Assembly (NCBI RefSeq): GCF_016746095.1
Contig: NZ_JAERTY010000010.1
Location: 248,001-312,000, forward strand
DNA: 64,000 nucleotides
Origin: Sphingobacterium faecale
Lineage (GTDB): Bacteria; Bacteroidota; Bacteroidia; Sphingobacteriales; Sphingobacteriaceae
Direction of reading: 5' to 3'
This document shows positions 37,405-47,481 of this stretch, piece by piece; position 1 is the first letter of the stretch; each line of letters starts with the position of its first letter. Position numbers and translations under genes: made by a program. Below the pieces are notes generated by a model. It saw only the letters and a list, made by a program, of their open reading frames with translations. It ran no database searches and was not told the DNA's origin.

Positions 37405-38889
37405 CTATTGTTTCCGTATTGGACTTGATGGCTTGCTCTCCAAATGATCGACATTTAAAGAAGTGACGCTATAATATCCATTTTCGGCAACATTCACTTT
37501 ATTTGATGTAACTACATCGATCAATGTACCTTCCTTTTCCAAATCTGCGAAATAATATATCGCATAACGTATATTGCTCCCAGACTGAGTAGCCCAACTC
37601 AGCTCATTGCCTGATAGAACCACATTAGCCGGTGTAGTACTTGGCGCTGCCACTTGTCTTCCAGCAAAGGGAATTATTGCTTTATGACTGTACAACTGAG
37701 ACAACTGATCTGTAATGCCTTTTCTATTGTAATAAACATCCCGTGCGCTATACATCACACTTCCCACGGCCTTGGCATTCTTTTTACTTAACTCAAACTG
37801 ATTAACTAATTCCTGTGTGGATTGAAAAGCCTGAGGACTTTCTTGAACACCAAATTTATATAAAGCATGCCCAATCACTAAACGAGCATTATAGGAATAC
37901 TGCGACCATATAGCAAGATTAAGCTTATAATCATTAGCTGAGTTGCCTATCTCTTGGTAAAGCTGAGGAATTAATATGTCCACCCAACCCTCTTTACACC
38001 ATTTCCCCAAGTCCGCATATAATGTATTATAATTATAATCTTTACTTGCTGCTGGAGAAATTGAGAACACAACCTGTGGTTTATTATCTTTTATTGTATT
38101 GAATATTAACTGTATGGCTTTATCAACATTATCTCGTCGCCAAGCCTTAATATCCGTAAAACTACCTTTATACTGTTGAAAATCTGTATCATCAGCTTTC
38201 ATTACTCCCGCAGAAGCTGGATCAGGATAAAAGTAATCATCCATATGCAACCCGTCGACATTATATTTAGTAACAATATCCTTGACAATATCGGCTAACC
38301 GTTGACGAACAGCCGGTAATGCAGGGTTATATATCCTGATTTTTTCGTGATCCACTACCCAAGAAGGATCTACAGAAGAATGTAGAGCTGGATATACACT
38401 TGCTGCAGATGCTCTAGTTGAAATCCGATATGGATTGATCCAAGCATGGAACTCGAGTCCACGAGAATGCGCTTCATCTATCATAAACTGAAGTGCATCA
38501 TACCCTGGATCTTTTCCTCTAACACCAGAAATGCTAGCACTCCATGGCTCATACGAGGAATTATAAAAAGCATCCCCCATTCCGCGAACTTGAACAAACA
38601 CCGTATTAAAACCTTTGGACTTTAACATATCTAACATAGCTTTATAGCTTTCTTTCTGAATTGTCACATCATATGTTACATCTTGAAAGTCCGCAGTACG
38701 TGGCCAATCTAAAGCCCAAACTGTTGCTATCCAAGCCCCACGCATTTCCTTTTGAGGAAGAATCAATTCCTTCTGCCCTCCATCTGGCCCAGGTCCGACT
38801 TCATCAATTCCACCACCACCTTTCTTACAGCTTTCTAAGAAAAGAGAAGTAGCTATTAATAAAACAAAAAAACTATATATCTTATTCAT
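37405..38889 (-). CDS. GHL10-family glycoside hydrolase lipoprotein (DigH/YngK-like)
   Basis: 494 aa. Lipoprotein signal ending FLESC, then a Gly-rich linker. Residues 45-385 match the GHL10 (former DUF187) family: MRGAWIATVWALDWP, GFNTVFVQVRGMGDAFYNS, FHAWINPYRIS, NVDGLHMDDYFYP and SISPAA. E. coli DigH (YddW), a member, cuts denuded peptidoglycan glycans. The C-terminus (about 405-490) looks like a fibronectin-type module. In a locus with NamZ and MurQ it is a good candidate for the endo-acting enzyme that opens stripped glycan strands. Confidence 0.85.
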   Translation of the reverse strand: MNKIYSFFVLLIATSLFLESCKKGGGGIDEVGPGPDGGQKELILPQKEMRGAWIATVWALDWPRTADFQDVTYDVTIQKESYKAMLDMLKSKGFNTVFVQVRGMGDAFYNSSYEPWSASISGVRGKDPGYDALQFMIDEAHSRGLEFHAWINPYRISTRASAASVYPALHSSVDPSWVVDHEKIRIYNPALPAVRQRLADIVKDIVTKYNVDGLHMDDYFYPDPASAGVMKADDTDFQQYKGSFTDIKAWRRDNVDKAIQLIFNTIKDNKPQVVFSISPAASKDYNYNTLYADLGKWCKEGWVDILIPQLYQEIGNSANDYKLNLAIWSQYSYNARLVIGHALYKFGVQESPQAFQSTQELVNQFELSKKNAKAVGSVMYSARDVYYNRKGITDQLSQLYSHKAIIPFAGRQVAAPSTTPANVVLSGNELSWATQSGSNIRYAIYYFADLEKEGTLIDVVTSNKVNVAENGYYSVTSLNVDHLESKPSSPIRKQ

Positions 38890-39007
38890 TCCTTGATTTC
38901 TTTAAATTTTCCTAAAAATATCAACATCTCAATTATCGTTTTACTTAAGTACCCAGTGTAGGCTAAAGTCAATCGGCAACCATGAGTCACCGATTGAAAC
39001 TAGGGAC

Positions 39008-40429
39008 TTAATCCTCTGCGATAGCCAAAGGCACCTCTATAAAAGAAAACCCAATATCTGTTGAGGCACAGAAAAGATACAATTTCTTGTCATTACCTGC
39101 TTGATCCTTTTCTATATACCAGCCTGTCTGTGTAGAAGGGGCCGTATTAGTCACTCCTGCAAACACATATTCATAAGCAAACGCTTTACTACCTGCCTCG
39201 AAGTATGTCAGTGCCTCCACCATATTATCACCTTTTGTTATATCATAGGCATACAACCTGCCTGTCTCCGCTCCTGTTCTTGGTACCGTTGCCATAATCA
39301 TATAACGTTTTTGATTAAAAGTAAAGACCCTTGCATCAGTTCCTTCAAACGGAATCGAAAGATTTCCCATCGTATAAGACACAGTTCCCTGACCATTTAC
39401 AACAGCAATAGGATTTTTATAACCTGTCAGTAAATAACTATCTGTATTTTCAACCCGTAAAAAGGAAGACCATTGCCCATAGTTCACATTACTGTTAAGG
39501 ACAAAAGACTCTGTCACATTTTTATAATTACTCACCTTAAAGCCAAGAATTTTTGACGGGTTATCATTACTGATAAAATGAATAAAGCCATTACCGTTCT
39601 CATCTAAACTGACTGACATATTATCTCCGTGTCTTACCCCAGCACCAGGAATGTTTTGACCTGTTACATTGATAATTGCTTCCGGAGCTTGTGTCGGATC
39701 AGCCCAATGGTACACTTTTATAGGACTAGTCTGCGATGTTGAAAGCGTACCGATATAGGTATGACCATTAACTTGGGCACCACAATTAACATCATATAAG
39801 CCACCGGTCACACCTGTCATATTCAAGTATATTTTATTATTAGTAATGTTATTTTTTAAGTCACTCATTCTTAATAAATGGGGAGTACTAGGTGGAGACG
39901 CCGTTCTTTGAACAACCAGAACATATTCGCCATCAAACCCGCTTCCTCTGGTCATTTGTCCGGCAAAAGCAGGGTACCCTGCAAAACTATGAACCACTGC
40001 TTTAGAAAAATCTGCTCCAAATACAGGCAGCTTTAATCTCAGATTCACATAATATTCTCGAAATCGAGGTTGATTAGTTACTTTTATTGTGATAGCACGT
40101 TCCGTCTTTCCTTCTTCAAATTGAACCTGATAGGAATCTTTATCCAACTTAGCCCCATCAGACATTACTGCTTCAAAACGCAAATTATCAAAATCAGTTT
40201 CAGGATCTATTCGGGGGAACGACACACTTTTGCTTTTCTCGTCAACCACACCATCCAAAGTAATGTTTCCATTTATTCCGGCATTAACAATCTGTATTGA
40301 CTTTAACACAGTAAGTTTATCACTTGAGTCTATACCCGATGGCAAATCGTCTTTACAAGACAGAGATACGAAGGTCATCATACTTAATAGCAGTAAATAA
40401 ACCTTATATATATAACTAGATCTTTTCAT
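39008..40429 (-). CDS. Surface lipoprotein with N-terminal Ig-like and DUF4623-like propeller parts
   Basis: 473 aa. Lipobox SLSC followed by KDD, the surface-export pattern. Residues about 35-135 form an Ig-like domain (ITIKVTNQPRFREYYVNL, DUF5018-like). The remainder shows propeller-like repeats (GHTYIGTLSTSQTSP, DENGNGFIHFISNDNPSKILGFKVSNY) that resemble DUF4623. It holds the SusE/SusF position right after SusD (30 nt) and probably binds glycan outside the cell. The family number is from memory and should be checked. Confidence 0.75.
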   Translation of the reverse strand: MKRSSYIYKVYLLLLSMMTFVSLSCKDDLPSGIDSSDKLTVLKSIQIVNAGINGNITLDGVVDEKSKSVSFPRIDPETDFDNLRFEAVMSDGAKLDKDSYQVQFEEGKTERAITIKVTNQPRFREYYVNLRLKLPVFGADFSKAVVHSFAGYPAFAGQMTRGSGFDGEYVLVVQRTASPPSTPHLLRMSDLKNNITNNKIYLNMTGVTGGLYDVNCGAQVNGHTYIGTLSTSQTSPIKVYHWADPTQAPEAIINVTGQNIPGAGVRHGDNMSVSLDENGNGFIHFISNDNPSKILGFKVSNYKNVTESFVLNSNVNYGQWSSFLRVENTDSYLLTGYKNPIAVVNGQGTVSYTMGNLSIPFEGTDARVFTFNQKRYMIMATVPRTGAETGRLYAYDITKGDNMVEALTYFEAGSKAFAYEYVFAGVTNTAPSTQTGWYIEKDQAGNDKKLYLFCASTDIGFSFIEVPLAIAED

Positions 40430-40459
40430 CTTAATTTGTCTTAATTTAATTATCTATTT

Positions 40460-42265
40460 TTAGTACCACCCCTCTGTTTGTTTCAACTCATACCCTGAAA
40501 TACTGTAGAAATTTATTTGGTTACGTCCAACAGGTTGCAAATACGGATTTAAGTTTACCTGTCCTATAATAGGCAACCTTTCCCTATTGGTTGTACTCCG
40601 ATAAAAACCTAACATAGACGAGTTATTTGAACCATTGTAAATAATCTGATTACCATTCAAATCAACAACAGATAACTGTCCAGCATTCCCAGCAACCAAA
40701 TACGACTGAAAATCAACAGGATAATTCACCCACCCCCCAGCTAATAAAGCTGGATTATCAGCTGTTTCCATATAGTTCATTTTAGACCATCTTCTAAGAT
40801 CTGCTAATCTCGAATATTCAAACACAAATTCCATTCTACGTTCCCTTCTTATTTCCCACAGTAATGCTGATACAGACGGGTCACGCTTAGGATCATTTGG
40901 CAAATCTCCCAATAACAAAGGAGCCGTTTTCTTCACTCCTTTTGCAACAGCAGCGGGAGCCAAAGGCCTATCTCTAATTTTATTCACTGAATTATCAAGA
41001 TCCGCTTGGATTACTGCACTACCTCCAACGGTAGCCACCTCAGCCTTAGCCTCTATCCAATTCAACAATACTTCAGCGTAACGCAATACCGGATAATCAG
41101 TTGTATTATTCGTCGCGGTATATTCCGTCGGCATATCCTTGCCCTCTTCCTTGGTAGCTTTTTCCGCTTCTCTAGAAAAAAACTTTGATACCAACCAGTG
41201 TGACGCTTTATTTAATTCCGAAGGCTTGCTATAGAAAGTCGCTTCCAAACGCGAGTCCCGAGTTTTGAACATATTCGTCATATCGAATTTATTCGCATTT
41301 ACTTCGACAGAATTATTCCAAGGTCTTCCATCTACACAAATATAAGATTTCAACAAATCAGACGTAGGTCCGAGGTTAGTCGATGTTGTCAAATTACTCA
41401 AGGTACCGATACTATGAGTAATGCCTTGTGAGGCATCATATATCCGGCACAACAACACATCCCTGACGCCTTTTAAGTTCTCCGAAGTAAACTGAGATTT
41501 ATAATCTAATGTAAAGCTATACTTTCCACTTCCCATAACCAAATCCCCAGCCTTTATAGCTAAGTCAAAGAACTTTTTAGCTTGTTCTGGATTATTGTAA
41601 TAGTACTTTTGCCAAGTACCTTCGTGCAGTGCTATACGAGATACAAAACCAGCGACAATGTATCTATTTAAATATTGGTCGCCATCATTCAGCCTAACAT
41701 TATCCATTGCATAAGACAGATCATCGTACACTTTATCCATGACCGTATTTCTAGGGTCCCTTGGCTTATACAATTCATCTTGCTCGGTATCCAAAACTTC
41801 TCTATCATAGTAGGGCACATCACCATATTGAAATACTAACTGGGCATAGCGATACGCTCTAAAAAAACGTCCTACCCCCAACCAATGGGCTTGCTTTTCT
41901 GCATCCAACACCCCACCCATACGGTTTTGAACCCTATCTATCATAACATTCACAGAACGTATAATAGTGTAGTTCCATATCCCGTCATTTGGAACTGCTC
42001 TAGTAACGTTATTCTGTGTACCTAAAGACAGAACATCGTCACTAGTAGTAAAATCCGCTAACGGGGCTCCAGTTGTCGAAAAGCCACTTCCATAGCCAAC
42101 AAAAAAATCCGTATAATATTTATTAGCATATAACCTGACATTATTTTCACTACTCCAAGCTGTTTCATCAGATTCTTTTGTCATTGGCGGCCGATCTAGC
42201 AGCTTCTCACAACTCTGCAAACCAACAACAACAAAAACTAAGCACATTTTATATAATGTTTTCAT
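40460..42265 (-). CDS. SusD/RagB-family glycan-binding lipoprotein
   Basis: 601 aa from ATG 42265; the frame opens four codons earlier. Lipoprotein signal ending LQSC. SusD features: GVGRFFRAYRYAQLVFQYGDVPYYD near 125-150, the C-terminal YPVLRYAEVLLNWIEAKAEV and EIRRERRMEFVFEYSRLADLRRW. It caps the SusC porin encoded directly upstream. It belongs to the NamZ operon and is expected to bind peptidoglycan-derived saccharides. Confidence 0.93.
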   Translation of the reverse strand: MKTLYKMCLVFVVVGLQSCEKLLDRPPMTKESDETAWSSENNVRLYANKYYTDFFVGYGSGFSTTGAPLADFTTSDDVLSLGTQNNVTRAVPNDGIWNYTIIRSVNVMIDRVQNRMGGVLDAEKQAHWLGVGRFFRAYRYAQLVFQYGDVPYYDREVLDTEQDELYKPRDPRNTVMDKVYDDLSYAMDNVRLNDGDQYLNRYIVAGFVSRIALHEGTWQKYYYNNPEQAKKFFDLAIKAGDLVMGSGKYSFTLDYKSQFTSENLKGVRDVLLCRIYDASQGITHSIGTLSNLTTSTNLGPTSDLLKSYICVDGRPWNNSVEVNANKFDMTNMFKTRDSRLEATFYSKPSELNKASHWLVSKFFSREAEKATKEEGKDMPTEYTATNNTTDYPVLRYAEVLLNWIEAKAEVATVGGSAVIQADLDNSVNKIRDRPLAPAAVAKGVKKTAPLLLGDLPNDPKRDPSVSALLWEIRRERRMEFVFEYSRLADLRRWSKMNYMETADNPALLAGGWVNYPVDFQSYLVAGNAGQLSVVDLNGNQIIYNGSNNSSMLGFYRSTTNRERLPIIGQVNLNPYLQPVGRNQINFYSISGYELKQTEGWY

Positions 42266-42285
42266 CTCAAATTCCATTTAAAAAA

Positions 42286-45200
42286 TTAAAAACTGATTTG
42301 TACCCCCATGGATGCTGACCTAAATGTTGGATTAGATGTTCCCGTACGACCTAAGTTGTACTGTGTACTATTTTCCCTCAACATAGAAACCCCTGAAATC
42401 GATTCAGGATCGATAGGCAATCCTCTCAATTTATCAAAGGTCAACATATTCTCCATAGAGAGATAGATACGTGCATTTGATAAATGGATTTTTTTCATAA
42501 GATTTGTCGGCAGAGCATATCCCAATGTTATATTTTTTATTCTTATATACGACATGTCAAGCATATAACGAGATTGTGCCCTCATCACATAGCCTTCATT
42601 TGAACCGCCAAGATCCCATGCTCTAGGATAAAATGCATCCGTACGGTCCGCTCTCCAATAATCAGAAGCTATAGCTACCGGCATAGAGCCCTCCTTTGCA
42701 GAGAAGCCAGGGATAGCTAATTGCCCTGCGCCCCAGATATCACGCTTACCCACTCCCTGTACAAAAATTGAAAAATCAAACCCTTTGAAATCTGCTCCCA
42801 AACGCAGTCCGTACTGATAACGAGGTGTCGTATTACCAATCACTACCCTATCTCCAGGATCCCCATTCGTTCCCTTGCCATTATCGATATAACCATCACC
42901 GTTGACATCTACGAACTTGACATCTCCAGGGCTGATCATCATAACCGGACCGCCATCCTGAAAATAAGGTTGATATACAGGATTTTCTCCAGCCAACATA
43001 TACATGGTTTTTGATGTACCGTCCCGAATAATCTGAGTTGTTAAAAAGTCTCCGTTAGAATCATACATAAAATCCTCTGCCTGATACAGACGGTCTGTTA
43101 TAAAGCCGTAAACATCTCCATATCGTCTTCCTGTCGAAAACGCTCCACTCAAAAGCCTATCTTCCCAAGGAGTATTCCAATCCGCTCCTTTAACAGTCAC
43201 GCTAGTGGCATCAGCCATATTAGCCATCGCATTGATTCGCAGCCCACTTTCGAAACGATGCGTATAATCTATCGACAACTCCCATCCTCTAGTTCTTAAC
43301 GTACCATAATTACCCACAGGAGCCGTGTTAGCATAGTTAACTAAATCTCTTCCATAAGTTGTAGGCAAAACCTGTCCACCAACCAGCATATCATTCGTAT
43401 TCCTTTCATACCAATCTGCCGTAACTCCCAACTTGTTACCAAAGAATCTCAGATCAGCTCCAATATTGAACTGTTCAATATCTTGCCATCTGATATTTGC
43501 AGAAACAGGCGGAGGCGTTCCTAATTGGTAAGCCTTTACTGTTGAGCTTCCTCCAGTCAACCATTCGTTCTGTTTAATATCCATCTCTGGAATGTACAGA
43601 TTATTGGCAACAGATTGATCTCCGATGACCCCCCAAGACCCTCTAATCTTCGCAAAACTCAATACGGGATTTACTGCCTGCATAAAGTTTTCATTGGTTA
43701 GTACCCAGCCTGCGGAAAGCGATGGGAATGATCTCCATTTTAAATGCTTTGGAAACTTAGAAGACCCATCCCTACGCAGATTTACTTCGAATAAATACTT
43801 ATCCTTGAAGGCGTAGTTAACTCGTCCAAAGAATCCAACTTGGGAATCCCACTCAAAATCTCCCTTAACAACCTCTGTTCCGGTCGCGTAATTAAACTGA
43901 GGATTACTTCCGTCATTCAGAATAAACTCTCCCTTCTGCCTTAATGCATACTTATTTTCGTAAGAAACAATATTTGTCCCCAACATAAATTTAAACGCAT
44001 GGGATTGATCAATATTAAGATTGTAAGTTGTAAAAGCATTCAAGGTATGTCTTTTGTTACTATTTCCTATTTCAGAAACATACGTATCCTCTTTCGCAAC
44101 ATGATCCCTCATGACGAACTGTCTTCCTGGTTCTCCTCCCGAATCAACCACTCTGCCTTCTTCATCGACCATCAAGAAGTTACCATTTTCATCGACCAAT
44201 GGATCTGTAGCTGTATCCCACATAGATCGTGTTCGAACATAAGGAGTAGCCCGGAACAATGAAGAGTTTTGTACGGCGTATGTATAATCTGCCACAATAT
44301 TCCAGTTCTTTGTCACATCTATAGTTGTACCTAGGTTAAGACTCGTGTACTTTTTGTTATCTGTAGCGGTAGGTGCCGTTCTAGCAGAATATACGGGATC
44401 AAAAATATCATGACCAGCCTGTTGTACACCGACTGGAAACAAACGACTCCAACGATACATGTACAACCAAGGATCAGCTTCAAAAGGATCTTTACCAGCT
44501 ACGTACAAGGAGTTCGGATAGCGCTTCGTACCTTCCGCATACATTACCCCTCCTCTTACTGTCAAGTAATCGTTCACCTGACTTGAAATGTTCAATGTCG
44601 GGGTCAATCTCCGGTAGTCATCATGCTTCGCTGGCTTCATCATCCCCTCCTGACCGAGATACCCTAATCCCAAATGATACGTTGTATTACCAGTCCGTCC
44701 ATTTAGACTCAAATTATGTTTATGTGAAAAAGTACGATCCTTTATCATCAAATCAACAGGATCATAAAGCCTTACTCCAAATTTCTGACCACCTTCAACA
44801 TACCAGTCTCTATTGTAAAGTACCTCGTCAGTAGCTCCTACTTTTCCACTATAAAGTTCTTGCCATTTACGAATCCGTTCTAAGCTATTTCTATTAACAC
44901 GCCAAAATCCTCCGGCCGGCCCAGCAGCCTTCATATTCTCATGAGCATCTACGGTATATTCCAAAGCTTCTATGCCAGCCATATCAGGCTTGACAACTGG
45001 ACTTTGCAGTATAAAATTATTAGAATAAGTTACTTCTGTTTTCTCCGTTTTCGACCCTTTCTTTGTTGTAATCAATATGACGCCAAAAGCAGCTTTGGAT
45101 CCGTAAATGGATGTCGATGCCGCATCTTTCAATACAGTAACAGACTCCACATCATCAGGATTCACAAACTGTATACTCGGAATTTCCACATTGTCCACCA

Positions 45201-45810
45201 AAATCAACGGGTTGCTATTACCGTTGACCGACCCTACTTGTCCTCGGATTTTCATAATAGGATCTGAACCTACTTCTCCCCCATTCACTACAACCGAAAG
45301 ACCTGGAATTGCCCCCTGCAATCCACGGGCAACATCCGGAATAGGTCGACTAGCAAAAATCTCGTCTCCACCAATCGATGAAACCGCGCCTGTCAAATGA
45401 GCTTTCTTTTGCTGCCCGTAACCGACAACAACAACCTCATCAAGTGTATTATCGTCTTCTTTCAGAACAACATTAACTGTAGTACCGGAAACTTTAACAT
45501 CCTGCGAAACATAACCGACACTAGAAAAGCGCAATGTTGCACCCAACGCCGCAGTAATCTTAAACTTACCATCAGCATCTGTCCGCGTAGATCCTGCTGC
45601 ACCTACAACAGATACAGAGACTCCAGCTAGAGGTCCATTTGCATCAGACACAGTACCTGTTACTGTATTCTGAACCAACCTATTCGACGAATAAGCGGTT
45701 GCTGCAGCAAGGTTGGTCGGATTGGACACTTTAGATGCTTTCGCTTCTACAGAGGTCACCGCCAGCCCCAATGCAAGAGAGAATAGTAAAGTATTTCTCA
45801 TATTTAGCAT
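42286..45810 (-). CDS. SusC/RagA-family TonB-linked outer-membrane transporter
   Basis: 1174 aa (or 1171 from ATG 45801). Signal peptide, CarboxypepD_reg-like domain (about 52-120), SusC box DEVVVVGYGQQKKAHLTGAVSSI near 124-146, plug (about 130-255) with DAASTSIYGSKAAFGVILITTKKG, and a large barrel. It is 8 nt from SusD and 76 nt after NamZ. It should import muropeptide or disaccharide fragments. No N-terminal STN domain is evident, so no direct anti-sigma contact is expected. Confidence 0.93.
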   Translation of the reverse strand: MLNMRNTLLFSLALGLAVTSVEAKASKVSNPTNLAAATAYSSNRLVQNTVTGTVSDANGPLAGVSVSVVGAAGSTRTDADGKFKITAALGATLRFSSVGYVSQDVKVSGTTVNVVLKEDDNTLDEVVVVGYGQQKKAHLTGAVSSIGGDEIFASRPIPDVARGLQGAIPGLSVVVNGGEVGSDPIMKIRGQVGSVNGNSNPLILVDNVEIPSIQFVNPDDVESVTVLKDAASTSIYGSKAAFGVILITTKKGSKTEKTEVTYSNNFILQSPVVKPDMAGIEALEYTVDAHENMKAAGPAGGFWRVNRNSLERIRKWQELYSGKVGATDEVLYNRDWYVEGGQKFGVRLYDPVDLMIKDRTFSHKHNLSLNGRTGNTTYHLGLGYLGQEGMMKPAKHDDYRRLTPTLNISSQVNDYLTVRGGVMYAEGTKRYPNSLYVAGKDPFEADPWLYMYRWSRLFPVGVQQAGHDIFDPVYSARTAPTATDNKKYTSLNLGTTIDVTKNWNIVADYTYAVQNSSLFRATPYVRTRSMWDTATDPLVDENGNFLMVDEEGRVVDSGGEPGRQFVMRDHVAKEDTYVSEIGNSNKRHTLNAFTTYNLNIDQSHAFKFMLGTNIVSYENKYALRQKGEFILNDGSNPQFNYATGTEVVKGDFEWDSQVGFFGRVNYAFKDKYLFEVNLRRDGSSKFPKHLKWRSFPSLSAGWVLTNENFMQAVNPVLSFAKIRGSWGVIGDQSVANNLYIPEMDIKQNEWLTGGSSTVKAYQLGTPPPVSANIRWQDIEQFNIGADLRFFGNKLGVTADWYERNTNDMLVGGQVLPTTYGRDLVNYANTAPVGNYGTLRTRGWELSIDYTHRFESGLRINAMANMADATSVTVKGADWNTPWEDRLLSGAFSTGRRYGDVYGFITDRLYQAEDFMYDSNGDFLTTQIIRDGTSKTMYMLAGENPVYQPYFQDGGPVMMISPGDVKFVDVNGDGYIDNGKGTNGDPGDRVVIGNTTPRYQYGLRLGADFKGFDFSIFVQGVGKRDIWGAGQLAIPGFSAKEGSMPVAIASDYWRADRTDAFYPRAWDLGGSNEGYVMRAQSRYMLDMSYIRIKNITLGYALPTNLMKKIHLSNARIYLSMENMLTFDKLRGLPIDPESISGVSMLRENSTQYNLGRTGTSNPTFRSASMGVQISF

Positions 45811-45886
45811 ATTAAAATAAACTTGTTTACGTAATCATAATCCAGGAAGGCCTACTTCCTTTAAAAGTAGACCCGATCCCATAACC

Positions 45887-47131
45887 TTATTCAAAATCTT
45901 TGTAAAGCAGATACTTCTTCCGCATCTTCTTATATTCAGTAAGCTCCTGTTGCCAGGAAGCTTTAATTTCATCTTCGGTTTTACCAGCAATAATTTGCTT
46001 TCTTAATTCGTCTGTACCAGCTAGTTTATCAAAAAACTCAGCCCTAGAGAAGAATTTTGACTTATCAGGCATCTTCTTATAAAAGTCTAACACATATCTA
46101 AGGGTAAATGTTTGGTCATCCGCATTCAATCCACGCAAATCGACACCGTACATGGTCTGTCCCTTTCCTTCCACATGTTTAACCATGCCTGCTTTTTCAC
46201 CTGGCGTATATTGGAAGTCTCCATATACCGGACTATCATAACCAACGACCTGGAAAGGCCACTCCGTACCCCGCCCCACCGAGATTTCGGTTCCTTCAAA
46301 TAGACAAAGCGAAGCATACAATCTCACAGAAAGGTGATTGGGCAATGATGGTGATGGAATTACAGGCAGCTCATACATCGTTGCGTGATCCCAGTTTTGC
46401 ACAGGGACAACAGTTACCTTACATTGACGACCTTCTTCCAACCATTTTTCACCATTGATCATTTTTGCTAGTTCGCCTACCGTCAGACCATGCACCATAG
46501 CAATTTTATGATAGGACACATTGGATTTAAATTTATCATCCTTACGGACAGGACCATCCACCTGATCACCACATGGGTTTGGGCGATCCAAGACAATAAG
46601 TTCCTTATTATGTTTAGCGCACAGTTCCATCACACGATGTAACGAAGTGATATAGGTATAGAACCGCGCCCCCACATCCTGTAGATCAAAAATCATCACA
46701 TCAATCGACTGCACGATAGAATCCTGTTTCTCATTACCACCGTACAAAGTATATAAAGGCAGACCTGTTTTTGAATCCTTATCATTACTTACTTTCTCTC
46801 CACGTTCGATATCCCCACGGAAGCCATGTTCCGGAGCAAAACCGAATTTCAGATCCACCTTCTCGCGAAGCAATACGTCTACCAAGTGTTCGTTAGTAGC
46901 TCCTACTACCGATGTCTGATTGCCCATAAGCCCAACTTTCTTTCCTTTCAATAAAGGAAGGTATGCTTCCAACTGATCTGCTGCAGGAACAATTACGTTA
47001 CTTACCGCAGAATCCTTTACTACGGTAGAACCATCTCCCTTAGATTTATTCTGTGCATTACACGAAAAAAGCAAAAAGCCGACAAGCGCGGACAACACTA
47101 TGGGTAAAACTTCCTTAAAAGATTTCTTCAT
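45887..47131 (-). CDS. namZ: Exo-beta-N-acetylmuramidase NamZ (DUF1343 family, GH171)
   Basis: 414 aa lipoprotein (signal ends LLFSC). The DUF1343/NamZ family releases MurNAc from non-reducing ends of peptidoglycan glycans. Conserved blocks: LKGKKVGLMGNQTSVVG (62-78), GFAPEHGFRGDIERGE with Glu101-His102 (the PEHGFRG motif thought to hold catalytic residues), IDVMIFDLQDVGARFYTYI, DRPNPCG, and GRGTEWPFQVVGYD. First gene of the operon. Upstream lies a 14-bp palindrome. Its presence defines the locus as MurNAc-directed. Confidence 0.93.
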   Translation of the reverse strand: MKKSFKEVLPIVLSALVGFLLFSCNAQNKSKGDGSTVVKDSAVSNVIVPAADQLEAYLPLLKGKKVGLMGNQTSVVGATNEHLVDVLLREKVDLKFGFAPEHGFRGDIERGEKVSNDKDSKTGLPLYTLYGGNEKQDSIVQSIDVMIFDLQDVGARFYTYITSLHRVMELCAKHNKELIVLDRPNPCGDQVDGPVRKDDKFKSNVSYHKIAMVHGLTVGELAKMINGEKWLEEGRQCKVTVVPVQNWDHATMYELPVIPSPSLPNHLSVRLYASLCLFEGTEISVGRGTEWPFQVVGYDSPVYGDFQYTPGEKAGMVKHVEGKGQTMYGVDLRGLNADDQTFTLRYVLDFYKKMPDKSKFFSRAEFFDKLAGTDELRKQIIAGKTEDEIKASWQQELTEYKKMRKKYLLYKDFE

Positions 47132-47323
47132 CTACAACATGCGTTATTTGTCAATAATTCAGATTATCTCCGCTAAAATTAATACAAAAAACGCACAATA
47201 AAGCAATTCTAGCAACAACAAAGACACAATAACGCGTTTTGCAAAATGAAAAGCGCATAAAAACGAAATAAAAACAAAAGAGACGATAAGATATTAAAAG
47301 ATAAATTCAAGCGTTAAATAATG

Positions 47324-47337
47324 TTAAAGCGCTTTAA
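47324..47337. promoter_or_regulatory. 14-bp perfect palindrome, candidate operator
   Basis: TTAAAGC followed directly by GCTTTAA, with a central CG step as in LacI/GalR-family operators. It lies 193 nt upstream of the namZ start on the minus strand. No regulator gene is in the window, so the binding protein is unknown. Confidence 0.45.
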
Positions 47338-47422
47338 GACCATTAAAATCAATATCCAAAAGTGTACATAATACACATTTACGTAACAATCATGATACAT
47401 TTTAAAAAAAGGGAAGCCACTA

Positions 47423-47456
47423 CTAAAAAGCCCCTTGCAAAAAACTGCAAGGGGCT
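47423..47456 (-). terminator. Intrinsic terminator after the SusC/SusD pair
   Basis: An 11-bp GC-rich stem (47429-47439 with 47446-47456) is followed by a T-run on the minus strand, 26 nt after the SusD stop. It separates this pair from the namZ operon. Confidence 0.88.
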
Positions 47457-47481
47457 AGATATTACTATAAATAATATGATA

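Larger units (their letters stand above)
47132..47481. other. Intergenic region upstream of namZ
   Basis: About 350 nt without a gene. It holds the presumed promoter of the namZ operon, a 14-bp palindrome (47324-47337) and the terminator of the neighbouring SusC/SusD unit (47423-47456). The stretch 47180-47290 is A-rich with scattered CG steps. No clear -33/-7 pair was chosen. Confidence 0.6.
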
